Notes: generated by a model from the letters alone, not told the origin. Positions 1 to 6,414 are shown, numbered from the stretch's first letter. The stretch is DNA of 64,000 nucleotides from Ectothiorhodospira mobilis (GCF_016584115.1 NZ_NRSK01000004.1:62001-126000); one strand, 5' to 3'. A program made the numbers and translations.

Positions 1-355
1 CGAGCTCGGCTGATATCGCGGCAGACTCCTGGCGAACGATGGTTGCGATAGCAGTGGTGTCGGGGCCCTTGGCAAGATCCACGCCCACAATATCCGGCGC
101 GGGCTCGGGCTCCGGCGTCTGTTCGACGGCCTCCAGGTCAACCGTCATGCCGTGCACCGTCGGCAGCCAGGCGCCTGAGGCAGCCCCTACCAGCCCCTTG
201 TCGCGAAGGCGCTCCAGGGCGCGGTTCACGGCGCGCGCGGCGGCCTGGCTCGTGGCATTGCAGCCAATGCGGACGATTTGCTCGGTGACGGGGCGGCGCG
301 TCTGGCGGTGCTCGTTGCGGATGACGGCCAGGGCCTCACGCTCATATCGCGTCAT
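1..355 (-). CDS. Phage HTH-like protein, C-terminus beyond the window edge
   Basis: About 118 residues are visible from an ATG at 353-355 reading leftward; the gene continues past base 1. The N-terminal half (MTRYEREALAVIRNEHRQ, then RRPVTEQIVRIG and ALERLRDKGLVGA) looks like a small winged-helix fold. It is followed by an acidic, proline-rich linker (TPEPEPAPD) and the start of a second segment, IVGVDLAKGPDTTAIATIV. It lies 2 bp after the stop of the helicase-loader gene and is probably the last visible gene of the leftward replication operon. I do not recognise a function. Confidence 0.6.
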   Translation of the reverse strand, partial: MTRYEREALAVIRNEHRQTRRPVTEQIVRIGCNATSQAAARAVNRALERLRDKGLVGAASGAWLPTVHGMTVDLEAVEQTPEPEPAPDIVGVDLAKGPDTTAIATIVRQESAAISAEL

Positions 356-357
356 GG

Positions 358-1179
358 TTACGCCCCCTTGCCGCGGCTGCGGTAGTCTTCCCAGTCGAGC
401 ACTAGCGTGGTGCCGCCGCCCTCCTCGGTGCGGCTCATGACCCGCGGCCCCAGGTATCCCTCGAGCTCGGGCTTGTCCAGGTTGGAGATCAGGATGGTCG
501 GCAGCTCCTCCTTGTAGCGCTCATTGATCACTTTGAAGAGCATGACCATCTCCCAGTCGGTACCCAGCTGGGCGCCCACCTCGTCGAGAATCAGCAGATC
601 CAATCCATCCACCAGGGTGCGCACGGCCTGACGCTCGGACATTCCGCCGTCGCGGTAAACCTTCTCCTTCACCAGGTCGATCAGCTCGTAGACGTCGATG
701 CCCAGCACGGTGTGCTCGCGATCCAGAAGGGCGTTGCCGATGGCGTAGGCGAGGTGCGACTTGCCGGTGCCAACGCCGCCGACGAACACCAGGCCGCCAC
801 CCTGCGCCAGGCGGTCATCAAAGCGGTCAACGTATGCCTGGCAGATGGCCTTCACACGGGCCTTGTCGCGGTTGTCGTCGGTCTGGTAACCGGCCAGGGT
901 GCGGTTGCGGAAGCGCTTGGGGATCATGGCGCCTTCGCGCAACTTGGCGCGGCGCTGCTTCACAGACGTCGAGCGCTGCTCGCGGATGGCGGCCTGGCTC
1001 TGTGCCTTGAGGTCGTCGTCCAGGCACTGCGGGCACTCGCTCCACTTGCCGTTGGGCATCAGCGTCGCCACGTAGTCGCCGTGGATCCGGCACGCCTTGT
1101 CGTCCGTCTTGGCCTTGCCGGCCATCAGACTCGCCAGCTGGCCGCGAACTTCCGGGGTGGTGGTCAGGTGCTGGCTCAT
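358..1179 (-). CDS. Phage DnaC-like replicative helicase loader (AAA+ ATPase)
   Basis: A 273-residue protein of the DnaC/IstB-like ATPase family, which loads the DnaB helicase at a phage origin. The Walker A motif GGVGTGKS is at about residues 134-141 and Walker B LLILDEVG at about 194-201. The N-terminus carries a possible zinc ribbon (C30, H33, C49, C52), as seen in many phage DnaC-type loaders. The start is the ATG at 1177-1179, preceded by GGAGG. It overlaps the stop of the O-like gene by 4 bp (ATGA), so the two are translationally coupled. This is the P position of a lambda-type O-P module. Host dnaB, the expected partner, is in this window at 42671-44068. Confidence 0.85.
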   Translation of the reverse strand: MSQHLTTTPEVRGQLASLMAGKAKTDDKACRIHGDYVATLMPNGKWSECPQCLDDDLKAQSQAAIREQRSTSVKQRRAKLREGAMIPKRFRNRTLAGYQTDDNRDKARVKAICQAYVDRFDDRLAQGGGLVFVGGVGTGKSHLAYAIGNALLDREHTVLGIDVYELIDLVKEKVYRDGGMSERQAVRTLVDGLDLLILDEVGAQLGTDWEMVMLFKVINERYKEELPTILISNLDKPELEGYLGPRVMSRTEEGGGTTLVLDWEDYRSRGKGA

Positions 1180-2030
1180 GATCCCTCCGTGGCCCACTGG
1201 GGCATGTCGTTATCGGCCGGGCGCTGGTAGCTGCCGGCAGGCTTGGGCTGGGCGAAGCCTGCTCGCCCGGGCTTGGCATTCGTCTGGGCGGGCGGGGGCG
1301 GCATGTCGTCTTCCCAGCGCTCGCCGTTCAGGTAGGTCGTGGGGTGCATGCGATCGAAGCCGAGCTGTTCGGCAGCGATGCGTCGGGCGATGTCGTCAGC
1401 CAGGAACAAGGCGAACTCTGCCACGGGCTTGTCGGAAGCCTTGGCAGCCGACTCGAAGGCCTTGCGGGCCGCCTTGCGGTTGGCCTTGCGCATGCCGGCT
1501 TGCCAGAAGGTCTCGAAGGCAGCGTCCAGGGAATCGACTCCAGGCGCTGAGTCCTCAGCCGAACCGGGCACATCGGGATTGTTGGTATCCTGATTCTTGG
1601 TCCCCTGATTACTGGTATCCTGATTTGTCGGAGATTTTTCCGACCCACCTCGGATATTTTTCCGACCCTCCTCGGATTTATTTCCGACCCCCCTCGGATA
1701 TTTTTCCGACCCATCGCCCTTGCGGTTCCAGGTCTTCCCCTTGTCGGTCAGTCGCACCAGAGTGATGCTGCCGTTGGTCGACATTTCGATGACGCCCGCC
1801 TTGGCAAGCGCTCGAAGAAGCCGATAGGCGGTGTCCTTCTTGTTCGTCAGCAGGGGGAGCTCGTCGACGATCTTTTGCTTCGATAATGCGAAGAACAACA
1901 CGCCGTCATCTGTGGTGATAGGGTTGCACCAGGACGGGCACTCGTACACGAAGGCGAACAGCAGGGCTTGCTGGGAGTTGAGCTCCCATTCCAAGGCCTT
2001 CTGCTGGTTGATAGTGAGCGTGTACTGCAT
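1176..2030 (-). CDS. O-like phage replication initiator containing the candidate origin
   Basis: A 284-residue protein. Residues 1 to about 105 form a winged-helix-type N-terminal domain (MQYTLTINQQKALEWELNSQ, then LLRALAKAGVIEMSTNGSIT), typical of phage replication initiators. The middle is low-complexity (QDTSN/QGTKN/QDTNN pentapeptides) and is encoded by tandem DNA repeats. The C-terminal part (LDAAFETFWQAGMRKANRKAA, ending YLNGERWEDD) matches the conserved tail of phage O-type proteins. Its start ATG (2028-2030) overlaps the stop of the antirepressor gene, and its own stop overlaps the helicase-loader start. The position before a DnaC-like loader and the iterons inside the gene support an initiator role. 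Confidence 0.8.
   Translation of the reverse strand: MQYTLTINQQKALEWELNSQQALLFAFVYECPSWCNPITTDDGVLFFALSKQKIVDELPLLTNKKDTAYRLLRALAKAGVIEMSTNGSITLVRLTDKGKTWNRKGDGSEKYPRGVGNKSEEGRKNIRGGSEKSPTNQDTSNQGTKNQDTNNPDVPGSAEDSAPGVDSLDAAFETFWQAGMRKANRKAARKAFESAAKASDKPVAEFALFLADDIARRIAAEQLGFDRMHPTTYLNGERWEDDMPPPPAQTNAKPGRAGFAQPKPAGSYQRPADNDMPQWATEGS
1589..1625. repeat. Three 15-bp tandem repeats beside the iterons
   Basis: CCTGATT recurs at 1589, 1604 and 1619, an exact 15-bp period, inside units of the form TTGGTATCCTGATTC with small changes. The period is a multiple of three and gives the QDTSN-type pentapeptides of the O-like protein, so protein-level repetition alone could explain it. Its place directly against the iteron block suggests it is part of the origin. 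Confidence 0.7.
1628..1712. repeat. Four 22-bp iterons, candidate phage replication origin
   Basis: A 19-bp core, TCGGATATTTTTCCGACCC or a close variant, starts at 1628, 1650, 1672 and 1694, so the period is exactly 22 bp. Each core has a dyad, TCGGA / TCCGA, around an AT-rich centre, in strong contrast to the GC-rich surroundings. Because 22 is not a multiple of three, the copies fall in different reading frames of the O-like gene; conservation must therefore act on the DNA. Lambda likewise carries its origin iterons inside gene O. I infer that these are the binding sites of the O-like initiator. Confidence 0.82.
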
Positions 2031-2833
2031 CAGGCCGCTCCTTCCATGCCCACCAGGGCCAGCAGGTCGAGGAAGCGGTCGCGGTACCAGTGGGGCTGGG
2101 TCTCGCGGGGTGACTGCGGAGCGGTGATGTTCTTGCCGTAGGCCTGTCCCTCGTCGGTCACGCACCAGTAAGACTTGGTGCCGCTGCGCGCCTTGCGGTT
2201 GCGGCGCTCGAGGAGTCCCATGGCGGCCAGGCGCTGGTTGAATACCGGCGTGGTGATGCGCACGCCGAACTCGGCCAGTAGCGCGGTGGCGCTGTCGGTA
2301 TCCAGGGAACCCTGTCCGGCATCGGGGGCGTCTTCGACGTATCCGGGCAGCCAGGCGGTATTCAGGCCGTGGGCGCTGCCGATCTTCTCCAGCAGCACGA
2401 CGCGGCTCGACGGCGCCGGATTGTTCAGGGTGCAGAAGCACTCCAACAGGGCCAGCTCGCCGGTGAGTCGTGCTTGGTCGGGCTGCGTGGTCGGCAGCTG
2501 GTAGCCGCCGGTCTGGCGGATGGCGGGAAGGACCTCATGGGTTACCCAGCGCTTGAAGCGCTTAGCCTCCGGCTTGCGGCTGCCCAGCACGAGGCCGAAA
2601 AGCCCCGGCTCGTTGATCACGACCACGTTCTGGCGGCCGCCAGGGGTGTGAATTGAACTCACCCCCTTTTCGTCATCGTCCAGGCGCTCCAGGGCCTTGC
2701 GGTCAAGGCTCAGGGCGGCAAGCACGTCAGCCGCCACGAAAAGCGGTTCGCCGTCTTCGCCTTGAATCACACGAACTTGGCGTTCATCGAACGTGAACGG
2801 AGTCAACTGGACGCTTGGTGTTTTGTCGTTCAT
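2030..2833 (-). CDS. Bro-N domain phage antirepressor-like protein
   Basis: A 267-residue protein. The N-terminal BRO/Ant domain (about residues 10-110) shows FTFDERQVRVIQGEDGEPLF, VAADVLAALSL, EPGLFGLVLGSRKPEAKRF and WVTHEVLPAIRQTGGY, the standard pattern of phage antirepressors. The C-terminal half carries a helical region and KSYWCVTDEGQAYGKN, like the KilA-C/antirepressor C-terminal fold. I start at the ATG 2831-2833 because GAGG lies 6 bp upstream; an in-frame GTG at 2845 would overlap that site. In this family the Bro-N domain binds DNA or repressors; which it does here is unknown. It is coupled to the O-like gene. Confidence 0.8.
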   Translation of the reverse strand: MNDKTPSVQLTPFTFDERQVRVIQGEDGEPLFVAADVLAALSLDRKALERLDDDEKGVSSIHTPGGRQNVVVINEPGLFGLVLGSRKPEAKRFKRWVTHEVLPAIRQTGGYQLPTTQPDQARLTGELALLECFCTLNNPAPSSRVVLLEKIGSAHGLNTAWLPGYVEDAPDAGQGSLDTDSATALLAEFGVRITTPVFNQRLAAMGLLERRNRKARSGTKSYWCVTDEGQAYGKNITAPQSPRETQPHWYRDRFLDLLALVGMEGAA

Positions 2834-2860
2834 AATGGACCTCACAATCTAGGTGTGCAG

Positions 2861-2894
2861 CAACGCCCCGCGGTGCCAGCCGATCGGGGCGTTG
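2861..2894. other. 10-bp stem-loop between the CII-position gene and the antirepressor
   Basis: CAACGCCCCG (2861-2870) pairs perfectly with CGGGGCGTTG (2885-2894) around a 14-nt loop. No T-run follows on either strand, so it is not a classical intrinsic terminator. It resembles the other GC-rich stem-loops that separate genes of this prophage. Confidence 0.6.
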
Positions 2895-2907
2895 TTGTGT
2901 CCGGGGG

Positions 2908-3153
2908 TTACCCGGCGTTTTGCACATCGGAAACCTCAACCGTCTCCCCGGCTTCCAGCCGAGAGAGTTCCGACGTGCTGATGCCCGCCAGGTCGGCGAG
3001 CACTCGGCGATAATGCTGGGCTCGGCGCTTGGGCTGCGCGGGAAGCCCCTTGGTACGCCAATGCCATGGAGTGGCGTGATGGACGTCGCAAGCCGCTGCC
3101 AGGCGACCATTGCCCACTACGTCGATCAGCTCTGACACACTGGAAACCACCAT
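2908..3153 (-). CDS. Small HTH regulator in the CII position
   Basis: An 81-residue protein with a YdaS/Cro-type helix-turn-helix (LIDVVGNGRLAAACDVHHAT, then PWHWRTKGLPAQPKRR), followed by a helical tail ending in acidic residues. The start has AGGAGGT 7 bp upstream, one of the best ribosome sites in the region. It is the second gene of the leftward operon, between the Cro-like gene and the antirepressor, where lambda carries cII. Its function as an activator or second repressor is inferred from position only. Confidence 0.72.
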   Translation of the reverse strand: MVVSSVSELIDVVGNGRLAAACDVHHATPWHWRTKGLPAQPKRRAQHYRRVLADLAGISTSELSRLEAGETVEVSDVQNAG

Positions 3154-3167
3154 TGCCGTACCTCCTG

Positions 3168-3386
3168 TCAGATGCCGAACCCAATGCGGCGAATCTGGTC
3201 GGCCGTGAGCTCTCCCTCCCGCTGCATCCCGGCAAGCACGTCGGCACGAGACCTCTCGCGAAGCTCGGAGTACGGCAGGTGGCCGCGCTGGATCATCTTG
3301 TGGACGTTCTGCGTCGAGCAGCCGAGCTCACGCGCCACGGCGGTCGGGCCGCCGCAATCACGGATGAGCTCTCGAAGGGTCGGCAT
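3168..3386 (-). CDS. Cro-like YdaS-family HTH repressor
   Basis: A 72-residue protein, the first gene of the leftward operon. It has the YdaS pattern LRELIRDCGGPTAVARELGC followed by STQNVHKMIQRGHLP, a Cro-like helix-turn-helix. I chose the ATG at 3384-3386, preceded by AAGG at 6 bp; the open frame extends further upstream through the operator region but without a plausible ribosome site. It is divergent from the CI-like repressor gene across a 204-bp region holding operators and both promoters, the usual cro/cI arrangement. Confidence 0.78.
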   Translation of the reverse strand: MPTLRELIRDCGGPTAVARELGCSTQNVHKMIQRGHLPYSELRERSRADVLAGMQREGELTADQIRRIGFGI

Positions 3387-3449
3387 GTCTGCCTTGCAAG
3401 CGTTCTGCGTCACGGGCCTTCCACCAGAAGAATCAACATTATGGTAGAG

Positions 3450-3477
3450 AGTATGCCACGTAGTTTCGATTCTGCAA
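3450..3477 (-). promoter_or_regulatory. Candidate leftward early promoter (PR-like)
   Basis: On the minus strand TTGCAG (3472-3477), a 16-bp spacer and CATACT (3450-3455) form a sigma70-like promoter 64 bp upstream of the Cro-like start. A single AATCAAC half-site, the same half-site as in the two dyads at 3525 and 5560, sits just downstream at 3431-3437. The match is moderate. Confidence 0.45.
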
Positions 3478-3499
3478 AAAAATGGTTGTTTCCGATGAA

Positions 3500-3527
3500 T
3501 TGGCAAGGCGGGAATGGCGCCTATAAT
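3500..3527 (+). promoter_or_regulatory. Promoter of the CI-like repressor gene
   Basis: TTGGCA (3500-3505), a 16-bp spacer and a perfect TATAAT (3522-3527) make a strong sigma70 promoter 64 bp before the repressor start. The -10 box overlaps the dyad operator at 3525-3547, so repressor binding there would turn off its own gene. Confidence 0.72.
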
Positions 3528-3547
3528 CAACCAAACGATTGTTGATT
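3525..3547. promoter_or_regulatory. Dyad operator between the divergent cro-like and cI-like genes
   Basis: AATCAAC (3525-3531) and GTTGATT (3541-3547) are perfect inverted 7-mers separated by 9 bp and overlapping the -10 box of the repressor promoter. The same half-site is found singly at 3431-3437 and as a second dyad at 5560-5577. I infer an OR-like operator for the CI-like and Cro-like proteins. Confidence 0.62.
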
Positions 3548-3590
3548 CGACGTTCACCACCCATCGCTGGCATGGCGGAGGAACAAGCCA

Positions 3591-4097
3591 ATGCCGAGAC
3601 CTGCCTCGGAAGAAGAAGAGAAGCGCCTTGTCTGGGAACGGATCCTTGAGTCCGCCCTCAAGCATCATCGCCGGGAGAAGGTCTACGGCATGCAGAAGGT
3701 CATTGCTCAGGACTCCGGCGCCGGCACGGCGGCGGTATCGAAGTGGGCCAAGGGAAAGTCGAAGCCGGAACGCGAAACCCTGAGACGGCTGGCCGATCTT
3801 TACGGCGTGTCGCTGGCCTGGCTATCGGGGCGGACTGGAGTGTCGAGCGGAGAGGGCAGTTTTGGACCCGCGGACCAGCTGCTTGGCATCGCCTACGACA
3901 TTACCGAGCTCGTGGTCTCTGAGCTCCTTCCCAACGGCTCCATGGAACAATTCCTGTGGGTGATGCGGCGGGCGCATGATCTGCTGCTGGCCGGCAAGAC
4001 GGAAAGCGAAGCGCGCGGCGACCTGCTCCTTGAGGTTGCTCAGAAAAAGCGCGAGTGGCAGTCGCGCGCTGACGGCGAACCCGAAGCCAACGGCTGA
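3591..4097 (+). CDS. CI-like phage repressor without an S24 peptidase domain
   Basis: A 168-residue protein. Residues about 10-80 form an HTH_3 domain (MQKVIAQDSGAGTAAVSKWA, then KGKSKPERETLRRLADLYGV and SLAWLSGRTG). The remainder is a short helical region with no LexA-type serine protease motif, so self-cleavage after DNA damage is not expected; inactivation may instead depend on the antirepressor at 2030-2833. The ATG at 3591 follows GGAGG. The gene is divergent from the Cro-like gene and 8 bp ahead of the J-domain gene, probably in one transcript. Confidence 0.82.
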   Translation: MPRPASEEEEKRLVWERILESALKHHRREKVYGMQKVIAQDSGAGTAAVSKWAKGKSKPERETLRRLADLYGVSLAWLSGRTGVSSGEGSFGPADQLLGIAYDITELVVSELLPNGSMEQFLWVMRRAHDLLLAGKTESEARGDLLLEVAQKKREWQSRADGEPEANG

Positions 4098-4105
4098 AAC
4101 CCCCC

Positions 4106-5164
4106 ATGAAGGAGCATTATCTGTCCGTCGCTGCTCTGCCCGGCGTGAAAGGTCACGACCTGGTGACCTGGGCGGAGCGCCGTGGCGGGTGGCTGTGGTG
4201 CCTGTGGGACATCGCGCCCAGCCCTGACGTGAGGCGCGCCCCGCTGATCTCGGGCTATGTGGCCAGCCAGGATGACATGCTGGCAACCGCCGCCATGCTG
4301 GGCATGACCAAGCGCCTGCGCTTCAGCCCCGACCACCATGTCAACGCCAACCTGGTCGAGCTGGCTCGCGATGCTCGCCCCTTCTTGTCCGTGCATGGCG
4401 GCCAATGGGCGGTGTGGGCCAGCCCAACCAGCTACCTTATCGGCCAGCCGCCGCTCGCCCTTCGCGACGACGACGCATTGCCGCTGCGGTCTATTGCCTG
4501 CGGCGATACGATCAGGCGTCCAGCCTCCTTCCTACAGAGGTACCGCGCACGCCAACGGCTCGCCGCCAGGGCGGCCCGGCCCGCCTCGGAGCGCTGCCAG
4601 CCAACGATCGTGACCCTGCTGTACGCCCGCGATTGGTACGGTCGCGACACTCTCCACCGCGTCATTCGTCACACGCCCCGGCGCGTGATGGTCGACGCCC
4701 TGCCCTTCCGGCCGACAGTCGGCTTCCTGCATCCCGCCTGGCGCCTTCATCTGGTCGACATCGCCGCCCTGCCCCGCGACACGCTGGAGGCGACTGGGCA
4801 GGTCGAGCACCGCCCGACCGGGCGTGCCTATCATGTGGCGCCGCCAGCCGGCTTCCTGCTTTATGGCGAAGAGGCCGACGACGACCTCGACGCCTTCATG
4901 AACGACGACTACCCGCCCGAGCGACACCGCCTCGGCTCGACATCACCGCCCAACACTCTGATCGAACTCCCCGAGAACAGCCTGCCCTGGGCGCTCACCG
5001 CGCTGGGCTTTCCGGCCGATACCTGGCCGCTACCCCTCACCTCCCTCAAAGCCGCCTATCGGCGAGCCGCTCGCCACACCCACCCCGATCGCGGCGGTCA
5101 GGCCGCCGACTTCCGCGCCGCCAGGGGCGCCTACGAATATCTCGCCTCCCTTGCCTTGCGCTAA
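4106..5164 (+). CDS. Phage protein with C-terminal J-domain
   Basis: A 352-residue protein. The last 45 residues hold a short J-domain: an ALGFPADTWPL lead, helix KAAYRRAARH, the catalytic tripeptide HPD in THPDRGG, and a final helix FRAARGAYEYLA. The HPD motif is the DnaK-stimulating element of J-proteins. The first 300 residues are unrecognised and include several tryptophan-rich segments (WAERRGGWLWCLWDIAPS). It follows the repressor gene by 8 bp and probably shares its lysogenic transcript. I infer recruitment of host DnaK to a phage-bound target; the substrate cannot be read from the sequence. Confidence 0.72.
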   Translation: MKEHYLSVAALPGVKGHDLVTWAERRGGWLWCLWDIAPSPDVRRAPLISGYVASQDDMLATAAMLGMTKRLRFSPDHHVNANLVELARDARPFLSVHGGQWAVWASPTSYLIGQPPLALRDDDALPLRSIACGDTIRRPASFLQRYRARQRLAARAARPASERCQPTIVTLLYARDWYGRDTLHRVIRHTPRRVMVDALPFRPTVGFLHPAWRLHLVDIAALPRDTLEATGQVEHRPTGRAYHVAPPAGFLLYGEEADDDLDAFMNDDYPPERHRLGSTSPPNTLIELPENSLPWALTALGFPADTWPLPLTSLKAAYRRAARHTHPDRGGQAADFRAARGAYEYLASLALR

Positions 5165-5348
5165 CCCACTTGCCTCCGTCCCTTTTTGACCGAATTCCCG
5201 CCAATCTCCGAAATCAACTGCGGACTTTCCCAAAAGTCAGTTAGCCGGCGATATAATGGAATTTCCCTCCGGGAGGGCCATCGCAACCAAGTCACCGTGC
5301 ACAGCGGGCAGGAAAGACCCGCCAGCACAGCTATGCCGTGGGGTGCCA

Positions 5349-5516
5349 ATGGAGAACCGCAACAACCAGCCTTCACCAGCGCCAGGGACGATGACACGCG
5401 ACGCCCTCCGCCGCTTGGACACCGCCTTCGACCGACTCAGGGAGGAGCGTGCAGGGAAATTTTTTTCTACTTTAGATTCAACTCTTTACGCCAAAAACAG
5501 GCGTCCCGCCCGGTAG
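5349..5516 (+). CDS. Possible 55-residue phage protein
   Basis: A short open frame with a helical, charged middle (TRDALRRLDTAFDRLREERA). Its ribosome site is weak (GGGG about 5-7 bp before the ATG). It is the only likely gene in the 430-bp gap between the J-domain gene and the rightward early promoter. A TATAAT at 5252-5257 and a small hairpin at 5265-5277 precede it. The rest of the gap is AT-richer DNA with no other recognisable gene. Confidence 0.35.
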   Translation: MENRNNQPSPAPGTMTRDALRRLDTAFDRLREERAGKFFSTLDSTLYAKNRRPAR

Positions 5517-5532
5517 AAAGTCAATTCTATAG

Positions 5533-5561
5533 TTGACTGGTTCCGCCTCGACTCCTACTAT
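5533..5561 (+). promoter_or_regulatory. Rightward early promoter (PL-like)
   Basis: TTGACT (5533-5538), a 17-bp spacer and TACTAT (5556-5561) form a good sigma70 promoter 33 bp before the first gene of the rightward operon. The -35 lies inside an inverted pair AGTCAA (5519-5524) / TTGACT (5533-5538), and the -10 abuts the dyad at 5560-5577. Confidence 0.68.
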
Positions 5562-5577
5562 CAACGCGTCGGTTGAT
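5560..5577. promoter_or_regulatory. Dyad operator at the rightward early promoter
   Basis: ATCAAC (5560-5565) and GTTGAT (5572-5577) form a perfect inverted pair with a 6-bp centre, over the -10/start region. The half-site is that of the 3525-3547 operator, and both regions contain the 9-mer GATTGTTGA. The spacing differs (6 versus 9 bp), so binding of the same protein at both sites is an inference. Confidence 0.6.
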
Positions 5578-5593
5578 TGTTGAGGCGGACGAG

Positions 5594-5902
5594 ATGAGCC
5601 TGACCAAGCGTCAAACACAGATAGTCGAGCTCCTGGCACGCGGCAACACCGCTCAGGAAGTCGCCGACACCCTGTGCTGCGCCCTGGCCACGGTTCGTCG
5701 TCATCTCCAAATCGCTTGCGAGCGTGAAGGTGCACGCAACACCGCCCACCTCGTCGCCCTCTCTATCAGCCGTGGATTCATCAAGCCGCTGTGCCTGCTG
5801 CTCATCGTCGCCATGTGCGACGGGCATCCGGACAGCCTTCGTCGCAACGCGCCTCGGCGCCTGACGAAGCGACACGATGACATCCCGGCCGTCGTCATCT
5901 GA
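5594..5902 (+). CDS. LuxR-type HTH protein with hydrophobic segment, first gene of the rightward operon
   Basis: A 102-residue protein. Residues 1-65 are a GerE/LuxR-type helix-turn-helix (LTKRQTQIVELLARGNTAQE, VADTLCCALATVRRHLQIAC). A hydrophobic stretch IKPLCLLLIVAM follows, then an arginine-rich tail (SLRRNAPRRLTKRHDD). It lacks the receiver or ligand-binding half of full LuxR proteins. As first gene after the PL-like promoter it occupies the place of lambda N; it may be an early transcription regulator. A TTG-initiated version from 5573 is possible, but the ATG follows GAGGCGGACGAG and fits better. Confidence 0.68.
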   Translation: MSLTKRQTQIVELLARGNTAQEVADTLCCALATVRRHLQIACEREGARNTAHLVALSISRGFIKPLCLLLIVAMCDGHPDSLRRNAPRRLTKRHDDIPAVVI

Positions 5903-5915
5903 CGCGGCCACCACG

Positions 5916-5927
5916 GCTCTTTAACAA
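5916..5927 (+). promoter_or_regulatory. boxA-like antitermination element with following hairpin
   Basis: GCTCTTTAACAA matches the bacterial rrn boxA core (GCTCTTTAACA), the NusB-S10 binding site used for antitermination. It lies just after the first gene of the rightward operon and is followed at 5940-5960 by a hairpin CCCCC / GGGGG with an 11-nt loop, in the position of a boxB. At least two intrinsic terminators (6633-6656, 12941-12967) lie downstream within the operon. I infer a nut-like site. Confidence 0.6.
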
Positions 5928-6198
5928 CTGGTCACGCCTCCCCCTGGCCTGGTAAGGGGGCGCCATCCGGCCTCATGCCGGACAGGCGGGCACGCCGACC
6001 CTAGCGGGTCGTCAGGATAATCGCGGTGGGATGCCGTAGACCCTGGCGGGCGCCGGCAAGCGCGGAGGAAAGCGACTCCACGGCGTGTCACCAGCAATAC
6101 GCGGCAGCTGCGACAGTGGCACTTAGCGCCCCGCCCGGGGCTGAGAATACCGGACACGGCGCTTCCATCGATCACCACCACCCCTGACGGGAGATCGC
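5928..6198 (+). other. Gene-free, strongly structured leader region
   Basis: About 270 bp without a credible gene, rich in short self-complementary segments. Examples are GGAG / CTCC around a GAAAGCGA loop, GTGTCAC / GTGGCAC (with one G-U pair) enclosing GCAGCTGC, and GCCCCG / CGGGGC near 6130-6143. It follows the boxA directly and precedes a gene with a good GGGAG ribosome site. It may be an antiterminator RNA, a non-coding RNA or a regulatory leader; I cannot choose. Confidence 0.4.
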
Positions 6199-6414
6199 AT
6201 GGCTATCGACACTATCGACGCCGCCATGGCCGACATGGGGCGCCAACTCAACCAGAAGAAGATCGTCGACGCTATCAGGCAAACCCTGGCGGCAGGCGGT
6301 ACCTACGAAGTCGTGCTCAGTGTCGTGCAAGAGAAGAATGGCGCCACGGTCACGATGCAAAGCCGCTCAGTGACCGGCCGAACCACTCTGGGACGACTGA
6401 TCCGGCTTCGGTAA
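6199..6414 (+). CDS. Small phage early protein of unknown function
   Basis: A 71-residue protein, slightly basic, with an N-terminal amphipathic helix (DTIDAAMADMGRQLNQKKIV) and a probable beta-rich C-terminus (TYEVVLSVVQEKNGATVTMQ). A GGGAG ribosome site sits 6 bp before the ATG. I see no catalytic motif. It is the second gene of the rightward operon, between two structured RNA regions. Confidence 0.62.
   Translation: MAIDTIDAAMADMGRQLNQKKIVDAIRQTLAAGGTYEVVLSVVQEKNGATVTMQSRSVTGRTTLGRLIRLR

Noticed and set aside
39-440. A plus-strand open frame at the window edge
   Set aside because: It is arginine/serine-rich shadow of the minus-strand HTH gene and of the end of the helicase-loader gene.
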